Positions 46,989 to 56,004 of a DNA stretch of 64,000 nucleotides are shown here, piece after piece; position 1 is the stretch's first letter, and every line of letters starts with the position of its first letter. Origin of the DNA: Microbulbifer pacificus. GTDB taxonomy: Bacteria; Pseudomonadota; Gammaproteobacteria; Pseudomonadales; Cellvibrionaceae. The stretch covers positions 1,055,001 to 1,119,000 of the forward strand of contig NZ_CP137555.1 of assembly GCF_033723955.1 (NCBI RefSeq), in the 5' to 3' direction. The position numbers and the translations under genes were made by a program. Under the pieces are notes generated by a model. It saw only the letters and a program-made list of their open reading frames with translations, made no database searches and was not told the origin of the DNA.

Positions 46989-48803
46989 CTACTCGCCTTC
47001 CCGCTCGATATCGCAACAGTGGCTTGCCGGTGGTTCGTCGGCACTGCTGAGGATCGACTCGGTAACAGAATTGGGACGAAAAGTAGTACAGCCCTTGAGT
47101 CCCAGTGTGAAGGCTTGGCGATAGAGGGATTCAAACTCTGCGAACGGGTAATCCACCGGTACATTCACGGTTTTGGAGATGGCGTTGTCGACATAGGGCT
47201 GCAGCGCCGCCTGCATGCGCAGGTGTGCCAGTGGTGAAAGCTGGCGCGCGGAAACGAATTCCCCCGGTAAGCGTTCGGGGTCACCACCGCGTTCGCACCA
47301 GAGTTTCCACACCGGGTCATCGATGTCGAACTCGCGGTAGCTGCCCTGCCCGGTGAGCACCCGGCGCCGGTGATGGAAATCGAATACAGGTTCGATACCA
47401 CTGGAAACCCCGTTCGCCAATAGACTGATGGTGCCAGTGGGCGCAATCGCGATCAGGTGGCTGTTGCGAAGGCCCTTGTCGGCAATACCCTTGCGCAGTT
47501 TTTCCGGCAGCGCACACGCATCGGCACCGGCGAGGTACTTGTCGCGCTCAAAAAATGGAAATGGCCCCTTTTCCACCGCCAGCGCAATCGACGCGCGCCA
47601 GGCACTGTCGCGCACGGTTTCCATTACCCGCACGGCGAGTGCACGGCCCTCTTCGCTGTCGTAGTGCAGCCCCAGTGCAATCAACGCATCCGCCAAACCG
47701 GTGATGCCAATACCGATACGGCGACTGCCGTGCGCCTGTTTTTTCTGCGATGGCAACGGGTAATGGGACAGGTCGATGACATTGTCCAGCATCCGCACCC
47801 CCACCGCTGCGCACTCATCAATCCCCGACCAGTCCAGATCTGCACGTGCCGAAAACGGAGCCTGCACAAAACGCATCAGGTTTACCGAACCCAGATTGCA
47901 GGCGCCGTAGGGTGGCAGTGGAATCTCGCCACAGGGATTGGTCGCGCAGATCTGCTCGCGATAGTAGAGATTGTTGCGGGTATTGATACGGTCGATGAAC
48001 AGCACACCCGGCTCCGCACAATCGTATGTGGCGCGCATGATTTTCTGCCACAGATCGCGCGCGCGAATACGCTTCAGTACCCGGCACGGCAAAGGCTTGC
48101 TGCCACCGCTCCAGATGCGCGATATTTGCTCCTGCCCCTCTCCCTCCAGCATCTGCTCGGGAAACACCAGCGTCCATTCGCGATCGCCATCCACCGCTGC
48201 CATGAATTCATCGCTGACCAGCACCGACAGGTTGAAATGACGCAACTCGCGCGGATCGCGTTTGGCTTCCACAAAGCGTTCGATATCCGGGTGGTCGCAG
48301 CGCAGCGTGGCCATCATCGCACCGCGCCGGCTGCCGGTGGACAGCAGCGTCGCGCAGGTGGCATCCCAGATGCGCATGAACGAGACCGGCCCCGAGGCAA
48401 TGGTGCCGGTGTGGTGGGCGCGACTGCCGGCCGGGCGCAGGGTGGAAAAATCACAGCCGATGCCCCCACCCTGCTGCATGGTCAGTGCCGACTCCTTGAG
48501 GCGCTCGAAGATCGCCTCCATGGAATCCTCAATGGTGCCCATCACAAAACAGTTGAACAGGGTTACCCGATGCTCGGTACCGGCACCGGCGAGAATGCGC
48601 CCGCCGGGTAAAAAGCGGAAGTCCTCCAGATTGCGGAAAAAGCGCAGTGCCCAGTGCCCGCGCTGTCGATCGACTTTCGTCAGCGCCCGCGCCAGACGAC
48701 GCCAGGTATCTTCCAGGGTGGAATCGCACACCTGATCGCCGTTGCGGTAGCGATACTTGGTGTCCCAGATAAAGCGGGAAATCTCAGCGTCGAAGTACTC
48801 CAC
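46989..48803 (-). CDS. Adenosylcobalamin-dependent ribonucleotide reductase (class II)
   Basis: A 604-residue class II ribonucleotide reductase, which needs vitamin B12 and works with or without oxygen. Catalytic residues N289, C291 and E293 are in NPCGEIPLPPYGACNLG; C85 (TLFNCFVMG) and C302 are candidates for the redox pair. The C-terminus ends HCCDIEREGE, with a Cys pair that may relay electrons. GTG start at 48803, one base after the prs stop. Last gene of a four-gene operon with PRTase, hydrolase and PRPP synthetase; supplies deoxynucleotides when the oxygen-dependent enzyme fails. Confidence 0.92.
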   Translation of the reverse strand: MEYFDAEISRFIWDTKYRYRNGDQVCDSTLEDTWRRLARALTKVDRQRGHWALRFFRNLEDFRFLPGGRILAGAGTEHRVTLFNCFVMGTIEDSMEAIFERLKESALTMQQGGGIGCDFSTLRPAGSRAHHTGTIASGPVSFMRIWDATCATLLSTGSRRGAMMATLRCDHPDIERFVEAKRDPRELRHFNLSVLVSDEFMAAVDGDREWTLVFPEQMLEGEGQEQISRIWSGGSKPLPCRVLKRIRARDLWQKIMRATYDCAEPGVLFIDRINTRNNLYYREQICATNPCGEIPLPPYGACNLGSVNLMRFVQAPFSARADLDWSGIDECAAVGVRMLDNVIDLSHYPLPSQKKQAHGSRRIGIGITGLADALIALGLHYDSEEGRALAVRVMETVRDSAWRASIALAVEKGPFPFFERDKYLAGADACALPEKLRKGIADKGLRNSHLIAIAPTGTISLLANGVSSGIEPVFDFHHRRRVLTGQGSYREFDIDDPVWKLWCERGGDPERLPGEFVSARQLSPLAHLRMQAALQPYVDNAISKTVNVPVDYPFAEFESLYRQAFTLGLKGCTTFRPNSVTESILSSADEPPASHCCDIEREGE

Positions 48804-48804
48804 G

Positions 48805-49770
48805 TTACACGCTCAACTGCGTGGCCGGACCGCCGCTGTGCAGCCGGCGGATCGCCTCCGCCAGCAGCGGCGCACAATCCACCACCTGCAGCCGCGCACC
48901 CGCCGGTTGCGGCAGCGAATTGGTGACCGCCAGTGCCTCCAGTGGCAGTTGTGCCAGATCGACCAGGGCATTGCCGCAGAACTGCCCGTGGCTCGCCAGC
49001 GCGAATATCCGCGCAGCGCCGCCCCGCTGCACCGCTTGCGTAGCCCGCGTTATGGTGCCGCCACCGGCAATCAGGTCGTCCACAATCACTACGCTGGCGC
49101 CACGCACATCGCCCACCAGCACACCGCCGGACAACTCGCCTGCGCTGCGGTATTTCTCCACAAACGCCCGCCCCACTGCACAACCCAGGCGTTCGCCAAG
49201 GGCCTGGCGAAAGGCCTCTGCGCGCTTGACGCCGCCAACATCCGGCGACGCCACCACCAGCGGATTGCCATCCCCCTGCAGCCGCTCGACAACAAAGTCC
49301 ACAAACAGCGGTTGCGCCGGCAGGTGCAGGGTGCGGATGCGAAAGGCGTTCTCAAACGCCGCCAGGTTGTGCACATCCAGGGTCACCACACAGTCGGTGC
49401 CCAGTGACTCGAACAGGGATGCCAGATAGCGACTGGAGAGCGGGTCGTGCAGCTTGGTGCGCCGGTCCTTGCGCGCATAACACAGGTAGGGAATCACCGC
49501 GGTCACGCGGGCGGCGCCGGCATCCTTAAGGGCACCGACCAAAAACAGCAGCCGCACCAGTTTGTCATCGACGCTGCTGGCGGGATCGGTGAAGAGGGAC
49601 TGCACCAGATAGACATCGGCACCCTCCACGTCGTCCAGCGGACGCAGCTTGTGCTCGCCATCGACGAAATCCCGCTCCTCGTGCGCGGCCAGCGGTACAC
49701 CAAGAGCGGTGGCGACGCGCCGCGCGAAATCCGCACCGGTATCGAGGCTGAACAGTTTCAGCGGGCGCAT
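48805..49770 (-). CDS. prs: Ribose-phosphate pyrophosphokinase (PRPP synthetase)
   Basis: A 321-residue PRPP synthetase homologue. The family blocks IPYLCYARKDRRTK, VVTLDVHN, and the PRPP-binding loop VVIVDDLIAGGGTI are present. It is more divergent than the housekeeping Prs, which normally sits beside ispE, and looks like a second copy tied to this operon. It feeds PRPP to salvage reactions, here next to a phosphoribosyltransferase and a ribonucleotide reductase. Confidence 0.9.
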   Translation of the reverse strand: MRPLKLFSLDTGADFARRVATALGVPLAAHEERDFVDGEHKLRPLDDVEGADVYLVQSLFTDPASSVDDKLVRLLFLVGALKDAGAARVTAVIPYLCYARKDRRTKLHDPLSSRYLASLFESLGTDCVVTLDVHNLAAFENAFRIRTLHLPAQPLFVDFVVERLQGDGNPLVVASPDVGGVKRAEAFRQALGERLGCAVGRAFVEKYRSAGELSGGVLVGDVRGASVVIVDDLIAGGGTITRATQAVQRGGAARIFALASHGQFCGNALVDLAQLPLEALAVTNSLPQPAGARLQVVDCAPLLAEAIRRLHSGGPATQLSV

Positions 49771-49773
49771 GGG

Positions 49774-50436
49774 TCAGTCATCCCGCAGGGTTTGCTGAAA
49801 CCAGTCGATGGCGAGCGCAACCACCGATTCCAGGGTACCCGGCTCCTCGAACAGGTGGGTGGCCCCCGGCACGATCCGCAGTTCGGGACCACAGCGCATA
49901 TTCGCCGCCGCCGCGCGGTTGAGCTCGATTACCTGGTAATCCTCGCCGCCGACAATCATCAGCGTGGCCGCCTCGACCCGCGGCAGTGCGTCACCCGCCA
50001 GGTCCGGGCGCCCGCCCCGCGACACCACCGCGTCTACGCACTCTGGCCGCGCGGCCGCCGCCATCAGTGCCGCGGCCGCCCCGGTGCTGGAGCCAAACAG
50101 CCCCAGGTGCAGGCGCTGGGTATCCGGCTGCGCCTTCACCCAGTCCAGCGCATCCACCAGGCGCCGCGCCAACAGGTCGATATCGAAGCGGTATTCCCGG
50201 GTGAACTCGTCGATACGGTGTTCATCTGCAGTCAATAGATCGAACAGCAGTGTACCGATACCAGCCGCATTTAATTCCCCTGCGACCATGGTGTTGCGCG
50301 GACTGAAACGACTGCTGCCACTGCCGTGCGCGAACAGCACCAGCGACTGGCCGCCCGCCGGCAGCGCCAGAAAGCCCTCAAGTGGCCCGGCACCGGTTTC
50401 AATCTGCACCTCGCGACGGGTAACCGCTTCATTCAT
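49774..50436 (-). CDS. Alpha/beta hydrolase (dienelactone hydrolase-like)
   Basis: A 220-residue alpha/beta-hydrolase. The oxyanion stretch is LFAHGSGSSRFSPRN, the nucleophile elbow GLFGSSTGAAAAL, and the final His lies in VPGATHLFEEPG. It is often found beside or fused with phosphoribosyltransferase domains in other bacteria (from memory of the families). Start overlaps the end of the PRTase gene by 4 bp (ATGA) and the stop is 3 bp before prs. Substrate unknown. Confidence 0.87.
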   Translation of the reverse strand: MNEAVTRREVQIETGAGPLEGFLALPAGGQSLVLFAHGSGSSRFSPRNTMVAGELNAAGIGTLLFDLLTADEHRIDEFTREYRFDIDLLARRLVDALDWVKAQPDTQRLHLGLFGSSTGAAAALMAAAARPECVDAVVSRGGRPDLAGDALPRVEAATLMIVGGEDYQVIELNRAAAANMRCGPELRIVPGATHLFEEPGTLESVVALAIDWFQQTLRDD

Positions 50437-51089
50437 GGCTGTTCACCCCGCAGGTCGTCCGCTTCCCGCATCATCGCGATGACCTGCTCATCGCTGAGCT
50501 GGGTGAAGTCCCGGTACCAGGCGCCGATAGCCCAGAACGACATCGGCTTGAGCGGGCAGACAAAGCGATCCGCCAGGGGGGCAAAGCGCTCGATGGTCGC
50601 GGGCGGCGCCACCGGTACCGCGATCACCAGTTCCGACGGTCGCTGCTCGCGCACGGCGCGCGCGGCCACCGCCATGGTGGCACCGGTGGCAATACCGTCG
50701 TCCACCAGAATGACGCAGCGGTTTGCGAGCTGCGGCCAGGGCCGGTCACCGCGGTAGCGCCGGGCGCGGCGCTCCAGCTCCGCCTCCTCGGCGCGGGTCT
50801 CCCGCTCCAGGTCATACTCGCTGATACCACAATTGAGGATGACGTCCTCATTCAGCACCCGCGCGCCACTGGCAATCGCCCCCATGGCCAGCTCTTCATG
50901 ACCGGGCACCCCCAGTTTCCGCACCAGCATCAGGTCCATCGGTGCGTGCAGTCGGCGCGCCACCTCGAGCGCCACCGGCACACCACCCCGGGGCAGCGCC
51001 AGCACGATGACATCGTCGCGGCCGCGGTAGTCGCTGAGCAGCTCAGCCAGCTGACGTCCCGCCACCACGCGGTTTTGAAACGGCTCCAT
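50433..51089 (-). CDS. Type I phosphoribosyltransferase-family protein
   Basis: A 218-residue PRTase-fold protein with the PRPP loop CVILVDDGIATGATM (about 125-139). The N-terminal LALPRGGVPVALEVARRL and MLVRKLGVPGHEELAMGAIA blocks are typical of uncharacterised PRTases found next to alpha/beta-hydrolases. The base it salvages is unknown. AGGA precedes the ATG. First gene of the operon with hydrolase, prs and RNR, and divergent from the kinase-like gene over 64 bp. Confidence 0.9.
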   Translation of the reverse strand: MEPFQNRVVAGRQLAELLSDYRGRDDVIVLALPRGGVPVALEVARRLHAPMDLMLVRKLGVPGHEELAMGAIASGARVLNEDVILNCGISEYDLERETRAEEAELERRARRYRGDRPWPQLANRCVILVDDGIATGATMAVAARAVREQRPSELVIAVPVAPPATIERFAPLADRFVCPLKPMSFWAIGAWYRDFTQLSDEQVIAMMREADDLRGEQP

Positions 51090-51153
51090 AACAATCCTGC
51101 CCGGTAGAAATTGGCGAACGAGTAATACAACTAGACTAGCAAACAGGACCGAA

Positions 51154-52179
51154 TTGCCGATTCAAACCATGCGCACAGCCGACGCCGAACTTCCCGGTCT
51201 GGAGGAGAAGACCCGCTTCCTGCTCTCTGCGGACAGTTACCCGGAGGGGACAGGGTCCGTGTGCCTGATGGAAACCCATATGGCGCGGCTGTTTCTGACC
51301 GACAACCTCGTCTACAAGATGAAAAAACCGGTGCGTTTCAACTACCTGGATTTCAGCAGCCTGGACAAGCGCTACGGGGTCTGCAGCGAGGAATTGCGCC
51401 TGAACCGGCGGCTTACGGATGGGGTTTACCTGGACGTGGTGCCACTGCGGCTGACGGCCGCCGGCACCCTCTCACTGGGCCAGTCCGGCACACCGGTGGA
51501 GTGGCTGGTGAAAATGCGTCGCCTGCGGGAGGAAGACTGCCTGGCGCAACAAATAGACCGCGCCAGCGCGCATTCACTGGCACCACTGTTGCAGCGCTTG
51601 CAGGATTTCTATCGAGCTGCGGCACCGCTGCCACTGAGCGCCGTTCAATACCTGGCGCGCTTGCAGCAGCGCATTGAAACCGTACGTTCTGGGCTGCGCA
51701 CGCCGGCACTGGCTCTGGATGGCGTGGAGATCGACGGGCTCGCCGCCAGGCTGGTCGCTTTCACCCGATCTCACAGCGCCTTGGTCGGCAAGCGCGCCGA
51801 GAACGGGCATATCGTCGAGGGGCACGGCGACCTGCGCCCGGAGCACTGTTTTCTTACCGAGCCGCCGCAAATCATCGACTGCCTGGAGTTCAACCGCGAT
51901 CTGCGCTGCGTGGATCCGCTGGATGAGCTCTGCTACCTGGCACTTGAATGCGAGTTGCTGGGGCGTCCGGACCTGTGTGCATTGATTGTGGGGCGTTACT
52001 CCGAAGATGGCGCGCCGGATCCGTCACTGGTGCACTTCTACCAGTGTTACCGCGCCTTTTTGCGCGCGCAGCTGGCGGCGGCACACTTGCTGGACGAGGA
52101 GGTGCCGAACCCGGACAAGTGGCGGCACAAAACCCGGATGTATCTCGATGCCGCGGCGCGCTGCCTGCCCGCAAGATGA
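51154..52179 (+). CDS. Aminoglycoside phosphotransferase-like kinase (COG2187 type)
   Basis: A 341-residue protein of the APH/kinase-like fold. The N lobe has LVYKMKKPVRFNYLDFS with the ATP-binding Lys; the catalytic loop is EGHGDLRPEHCFL and the metal-binding Asp lies in IIDCLEFNRDLRCVDPLDEL. A His replaces the usual Asn at the loop end, as in this subgroup. The substrate is unknown; members are often hypothetical and stress associated. TTG start with AGGA 6 bases upstream; an ATG at 51169 is the alternative. Followed by the D-lactate dehydrogenase gene. Confidence 0.85.
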   Translation: MPIQTMRTADAELPGLEEKTRFLLSADSYPEGTGSVCLMETHMARLFLTDNLVYKMKKPVRFNYLDFSSLDKRYGVCSEELRLNRRLTDGVYLDVVPLRLTAAGTLSLGQSGTPVEWLVKMRRLREEDCLAQQIDRASAHSLAPLLQRLQDFYRAAAPLPLSAVQYLARLQQRIETVRSGLRTPALALDGVEIDGLAARLVAFTRSHSALVGKRAENGHIVEGHGDLRPEHCFLTEPPQIIDCLEFNRDLRCVDPLDELCYLALECELLGRPDLCALIVGRYSEDGAPDPSLVHFYQCYRAFLRAQLAAAHLLDEEVPNPDKWRHKTRMYLDAAARCLPAR

Positions 52180-52205
52180 ACCTGCAAAAAATGGAGGCGT
52201 GAGCC

Positions 52206-53204
52206 TTGAAGATCACACTGTTCAGCACGCTGGGTTGCGAGCAAAAGACGTTTGATGCAGTCAATCTCGATCACGGGCATCAGCTCACCTATCGCAGTGA
52301 TCGGCTGGGTCCCGATAACGTGCATCTCGGTAAAGGCAGTGACGGGGTTTGCGTTACCGTAAATGACCAGGTCGACAGCGACACCATCGCGACACTTAAA
52401 GCCAACGGCTGCAAGGTCATCGTTACCCGTTCCATCGGCTACAACCAGATTGATCTCGACGCAGCGGCACAGGCCGGTATCCCGGTGGCGCGGGTACCAC
52501 ACTATTCACCCCACTCGGTTTCGGAGTTTACCGTGGGGCTGATCCTGTCGTTGACGCGAAAAATTCACCGCGCCTTCCTGCGCAGCCGCGAGTTCAATTT
52601 CAGTATCGACGGCTTAACCGGCACACAGCTTTCGGACAAAACCGTGGGAATCCTCGGCGCCGGCCAGATCGGGGGTCTGGTGATCAAAGCACTGAGCGGT
52701 TTCGGCTGCCGCCTCCTCTACCACGATCTGCAGCGACACCCGGAACTCGACAACCTTGCCACCCATTGCACAATTTCCGAGCTTGCCCGCGAAGCCGATA
52801 TCCTGGTGCTCAACCTGCCGCTGACACCGGAAACCCACCACATCCTCAACGCGACCACGGTGCCGCAACTTAAACCCGGGGCGCTGATCATCAACACCGG
52901 GCGCGGCGGACTGATCGATACCCGCGCGCTGGTCGAAGGGCTGAAATCAGGGCATCTCGGCGGGGCGGCCATCGATGTATACGAGGACGAGGCCAACCTA
53001 TTCTACAACGACCGCTCCACCGATGTACTGCAGGACGACACCTTCTGCCGCCTGCTCACCTTCCCGAATGTGATCGTCACCTCGCACATGGCGTTTCTCA
53101 CTGATCACGCACTCTCGGATATCGCAACGACCGCACTGCAGGCGTTTAGCGAATTTGAACAGGGCAAGCCGCTCACCACCCGTATCGAGGTATCAGCGGG
53201 CTGA
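52206..53204 (+). CDS. ldhA: D-lactate dehydrogenase (2-hydroxyacid dehydrogenase)
   Basis: A 332-residue NAD-dependent D-2-hydroxyacid dehydrogenase. Rossmann motif GILGAGQIGGLVIKAL (about 148), catalytic Arg in NTGRGGLID, Glu in YEDEANLFY and His in SHMAFLT. The FYNDRS context matches fermentative D-lactate dehydrogenases that reduce pyruvate to D-lactate. TTG start with GGAGG upstream. Its pairing with the divergent operon encoding an oxygen-independent RNR suggests use under low oxygen. Confidence 0.93.
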   Translation: MKITLFSTLGCEQKTFDAVNLDHGHQLTYRSDRLGPDNVHLGKGSDGVCVTVNDQVDSDTIATLKANGCKVIVTRSIGYNQIDLDAAAQAGIPVARVPHYSPHSVSEFTVGLILSLTRKIHRAFLRSREFNFSIDGLTGTQLSDKTVGILGAGQIGGLVIKALSGFGCRLLYHDLQRHPELDNLATHCTISELAREADILVLNLPLTPETHHILNATTVPQLKPGALIINTGRGGLIDTRALVEGLKSGHLGGAAIDVYEDEANLFYNDRSTDVLQDDTFCRLLTFPNVIVTSHMAFLTDHALSDIATTALQAFSEFEQGKPLTTRIEVSAG

Positions 53205-53223
53205 TAGAGACCGGCATAGCATT

Positions 53224-54201
53224 TCAATCGATGTTTTCCGGCAGCCTTTCCAGCCGGCGTGCAGTCACCAGCGCCGTGGCGAGGACGTCGTTCGCTGTAT
53301 CCGGATCGATGGTGCCGGCAAAGGTGTTTTCCCGCTGTACTGCGAATACGGTGCGCACCGCACCCGCATCTTCGCTGTCGCGGTGATAGTTCAGAATGGG
53401 GTCACAGAAATAGGCGTTACAGGTGTCCGAGCGCATGTCCCGCGGCAGGCTGCATCCGGTTGCGGTCTGGTTGATACAGGAACCCTCGATGGTCTCCGCC
53501 GCCACACAGGACAGATAGCGGGCGACGATATCGTCTCCACCCAGTTCCGGATTCGCGTCCAGCATTCTGCGCAGAATCAGTGGCGACAGGTAGGCGTGAT
53601 CCCCACCGGATGAACAGCAGGCACCGCGGCACATGGCGCACAGCTGGTTGCTCACCGCCTGCAGCTCGGGCGTGCGCTGAAAACGGTCGCTATTCCGCTC
53701 GAAGTCTTTCTCATAGTGGAGGTTCCGATCTTCGGCAATAGCGGACGTCGAAATGCATTCTTCCGCTGCCGCCAGCATTTCCTGCAGGTGGGTGCGGTAA
53801 TTGTCGATACGCTGCGGGGGTACCGGCGCAACGTGCGTGCGCCCGGCGGGAATGACCATCAGCTGGACATCACCCTCGGCGAGCGCCGGCCTGTGTTCCA
53901 GCACAGTATCCAGGAGCTGCTGGTTTTGCCGTTCCTCCTCCGCCACCCGCGCACTGATTCTTCGCTCGCGATCCTGCTGTATGCTCTTTAGTTCGCGAAA
54001 CTGTGTCCGCAAAAATTCCAGCTGAGCGCGAAACAGGTTGGCCGGCAGGGAGCGTCTCTGCTCGACAAAGCGATTGCAGTCAAACGATCGACACAGCGGA
54101 AATTCCGCAGTTGCCGCCTCTCGCTGCTGCAGTGCCGGAACCGGTTCACCGCAAACGCAGCAAAGCAATTTCACGCTGCCCGGGGCAGTAACATCCACCA
54201 T
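53224..54201 (-). CDS. Cys-rich protein with YkgJ-like cluster, function unknown
   Basis: A 325-residue protein. The N-terminus has paired cysteines (LLCCVCGE and PLCRSFDC) like a zinc ribbon. The C-terminal half carries LCAMCRGACCSSGGDHAYLSP, followed by CVAAETIEGSC, GCSLPRDMRSDTCNAYFC; this C-x-x-C-x-x-x-C-C plus a later Cys set resembles YkgJ-type putative iron or zinc-binding domains. The middle is coiled-coil-like with many Gln, Glu and Arg. No catalytic domain recognised. GGAG lies 8 bases before the ATG. It is monocistronic as far as can be seen and converges with ldhA. Confidence 0.6.
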   Translation of the reverse strand: MVDVTAPGSVKLLCCVCGEPVPALQQREAATAEFPLCRSFDCNRFVEQRRSLPANLFRAQLEFLRTQFRELKSIQQDRERRISARVAEEERQNQQLLDTVLEHRPALAEGDVQLMVIPAGRTHVAPVPPQRIDNYRTHLQEMLAAAEECISTSAIAEDRNLHYEKDFERNSDRFQRTPELQAVSNQLCAMCRGACCSSGGDHAYLSPLILRRMLDANPELGGDDIVARYLSCVAAETIEGSCINQTATGCSLPRDMRSDTCNAYFCDPILNYHRDSEDAGAVRTVFAVQRENTFAGTIDPDTANDVLATALVTARRLERLPENID

Positions 54202-54271
54202 ACGTAAAACTCCATTTTTACGATCTATGTGTTTTTACTCGCGATACAAACTCCCGGTATCGCCGTTGTTT

Positions 54272-54799
54272 TTAATCGGCAAGCCACTTGTACATCACCA
54301 GTGCATCCACCAGCCCGCGCGCGGGATGATCAAACGCGCGCGGCAGCCGACCGACAATATCAAACCCGAGTTTTTGCCACAGGCGCACTGCGCCTTCGTT
54401 GGAGGAAGCCACAAAATTGAACTGCATGGCCTTGTAGCCGAGCGCTTTCGCCTGCTGCTGCGAGTGTTCGCACATCGCCGAAGCGACACCGCGACCGCGG
54501 GCGGCGGACGACACCATATAGCCGCAATTGCCCACGTGGGCGCCGGGGCCAGCCTGGTTGGTTTTCAGGTAATAGGTACCGAGAATTTCGCCATCGGCTT
54601 CGCATACGAACGTCTCGCGCGGTGCCTCCATCCACAGGCGAAACGCCTGCTCGCGATCGGTGTTGCGATCGTAGGCATAGGTCTCGCCGGCACTCACCAC
54701 CTCGTGAAAAATCGGCCAGATCGCCGCGAAGTCATCGGCGCTCGCTGGGCGTATTTGCAAGTCGCCATTTTTTGCACTCATCCCTGTTTTTACGCTCAT
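54272..54799 (-). CDS. GNAT family N-acetyltransferase
   Basis: A 175-residue GNAT acetyltransferase. The acetyl-CoA motif A reads [20 protein letters not shown] (R-x-x-G-x-G/A), followed by the motif B region [17 protein letters not shown]. The acceptor is unknown. It overlaps the upstream flavin-oxidoreductase gene by 4 bp (ATGA), so translation of the two is coupled. Confidence 0.93.
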   Translation of the reverse strand: MSVKTGMSAKNGDLQIRPASADDFAAIWPIFHEVVSAGETYAYDRNTDREQAFRLWMEAPRETFVCEADGEILGTYYLKTNQAGPGAHVGNCGYMVSSAARGRGVASAMCEHSQQQAKALGYKAMQFNFVASSNEGAVRLWQKLGFDIVGRLPRAFDHPARGLVDALVMYKWLAD

Positions 54800-55803
54800 G
54801 CCTGTGTCCCGTTTACTCGCGCATTCAATACGTCCGCCACGATCTCGAACGATTTCAGGCGCGCGGCGTGATCGTAAATGGCACCGGTCACGATCAGTTC
54901 ATCCACCCGGGTACGCGCGACAAAGCGGTCGATCCACTCGGCAACCTGGTCCCCGGTTCCCACCGCGGATTCCACCAGCGCCTGCGCTACCTGCGCGCGC
55001 TCCACCGGCGAGGAGATAATCGCGGGGTCGTCTACAGGCGGCTTGAGGCGGCCGGGAGTGCCGCGGCGCAGGGCCACAAACTGCTGTTCGATGGAAGTCA
55101 TCAGCCTGCGCGCCTCGACCTCGGTGTCCGCGGCAAAGGCATTGATCGCCGCGGCTGCGTAGGGTGCCGCGAGGTATTCGGAGGGCTGGAATTTGCTGCG
55201 ATACAGGTGCAGCGCCTGATCCAGCATGGCCGGCGCAAAATGCGAGGCAAAGGCAAATGGCAGACCCAGTGCCGCCGCTAGCTGCGCGGAATATAGGCTG
55301 GAGCCCAGCAGCCATACCGGCACCTGCAAGCCCACACCCGGCACCGCGCGCACCCGCTGTCCGGGTTTTTCCGGGGCGAAGTAATGTAGCAGCTCCTGCA
55401 CATCTTCGGCGAAGTGATCCGCCGCGTGCATCGGGTCCCGGCGCAGCGCAGTCATGGTGGCGCCGTCGGTACCCGGTGCACGCCCGAGTCCCAGATCCAC
55501 GCGATCCGGATACAACGCTGCCAGGGTGCCGAACTGTTCCGCCACAACCAGCGGTGCGTGGTTTGGCAGCATCACACCGCCGGCGGCGATGCGGATCTTG
55601 CGGGTACCGGCGGCGATATGCCCCAGGGCCACCGCGGTCGCGGCGCTGGCGACGCCGGTCATATTGTGGTGTTCCGCCATCCAGAAGCGCTTGTAACCGA
55701 GATTTTCCGCATGCTGCGCCAGGTCCAGCGAATCCATCAGCGCCTGACGGGCATCGCCGCTTTCGGTTATGAGAGAGAGGTCCAGCAGGGAAAATGCGCG
55801 CAC
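54796..55803 (-). CDS. LLM-class flavin-dependent oxidoreductase (luciferase-like)
   Basis: A 335-residue TIM-barrel flavin oxidoreductase of the luciferase-like monooxygenase superfamily. Typical blocks are [22 protein letters not shown] and [18 protein letters not shown]. It probably uses reduced FMN supplied by another enzyme; the substrate is unknown. The start is GTG at 55803, with AAGGAG 6 bases upstream; a longer frame to 55824 lacks a site. First of a two-gene operon with the acetyltransferase. Confidence 0.92.
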   Translation of the reverse strand: MRAFSLLDLSLITESGDARQALMDSLDLAQHAENLGYKRFWMAEHHNMTGVASAATAVALGHIAAGTRKIRIAAGGVMLPNHAPLVVAEQFGTLAALYPDRVDLGLGRAPGTDGATMTALRRDPMHAADHFAEDVQELLHYFAPEKPGQRVRAVPGVGLQVPVWLLGSSLYSAQLAAALGLPFAFASHFAPAMLDQALHLYRSKFQPSEYLAAPYAAAAINAFAADTEVEARRLMTSIEQQFVALRRGTPGRLKPPVDDPAIISSPVERAQVAQALVESAVGTGDQVAEWIDRFVARTRVDELIVTGAIYDHAARLKSFEIVADVLNARVNGTQA

Positions 55804-55957
55804 GGTGACTCCTTGGGTACACAAATTTCGGACGTCAAAATTGTGCCAATCCTAGCGCAGCGGGCGCGGATTACCTAAGAGCGGGTAAAGACGCGGTAAC
55901 GGGGAAACGTGAGGAACGTGAGGAACGTGGAACAGGGAGAGTAGAGGGGAAGAGACA

Positions 55958-55984
55958 AACGCTCCGGGTGAATCCCGGAGCGTT
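55958..55984 (-). terminator. Hairpin terminator after the RpiB/LacAB-type gene
   Basis: Perfect 11-bp arms AACGCTCCGGG / CCCGGAGCGTT with loop TGAAT, 20 bp past the stop. The minus-strand tail (TTTGTCTC) is only modestly T-rich. Confidence 0.6.
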
Positions 55985-56004
55985 CTGTGCGATCGCAGTC
56001 GGAC

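Noticed and set aside
51090..51153. FNR/Dnr-type box in the gap between the PRTase and kinase-like genes
   Set aside because: No sequence close to TTGAT-N4-ATCAA; TTGGCG and GAGTAAT fragments are too far from consensus.
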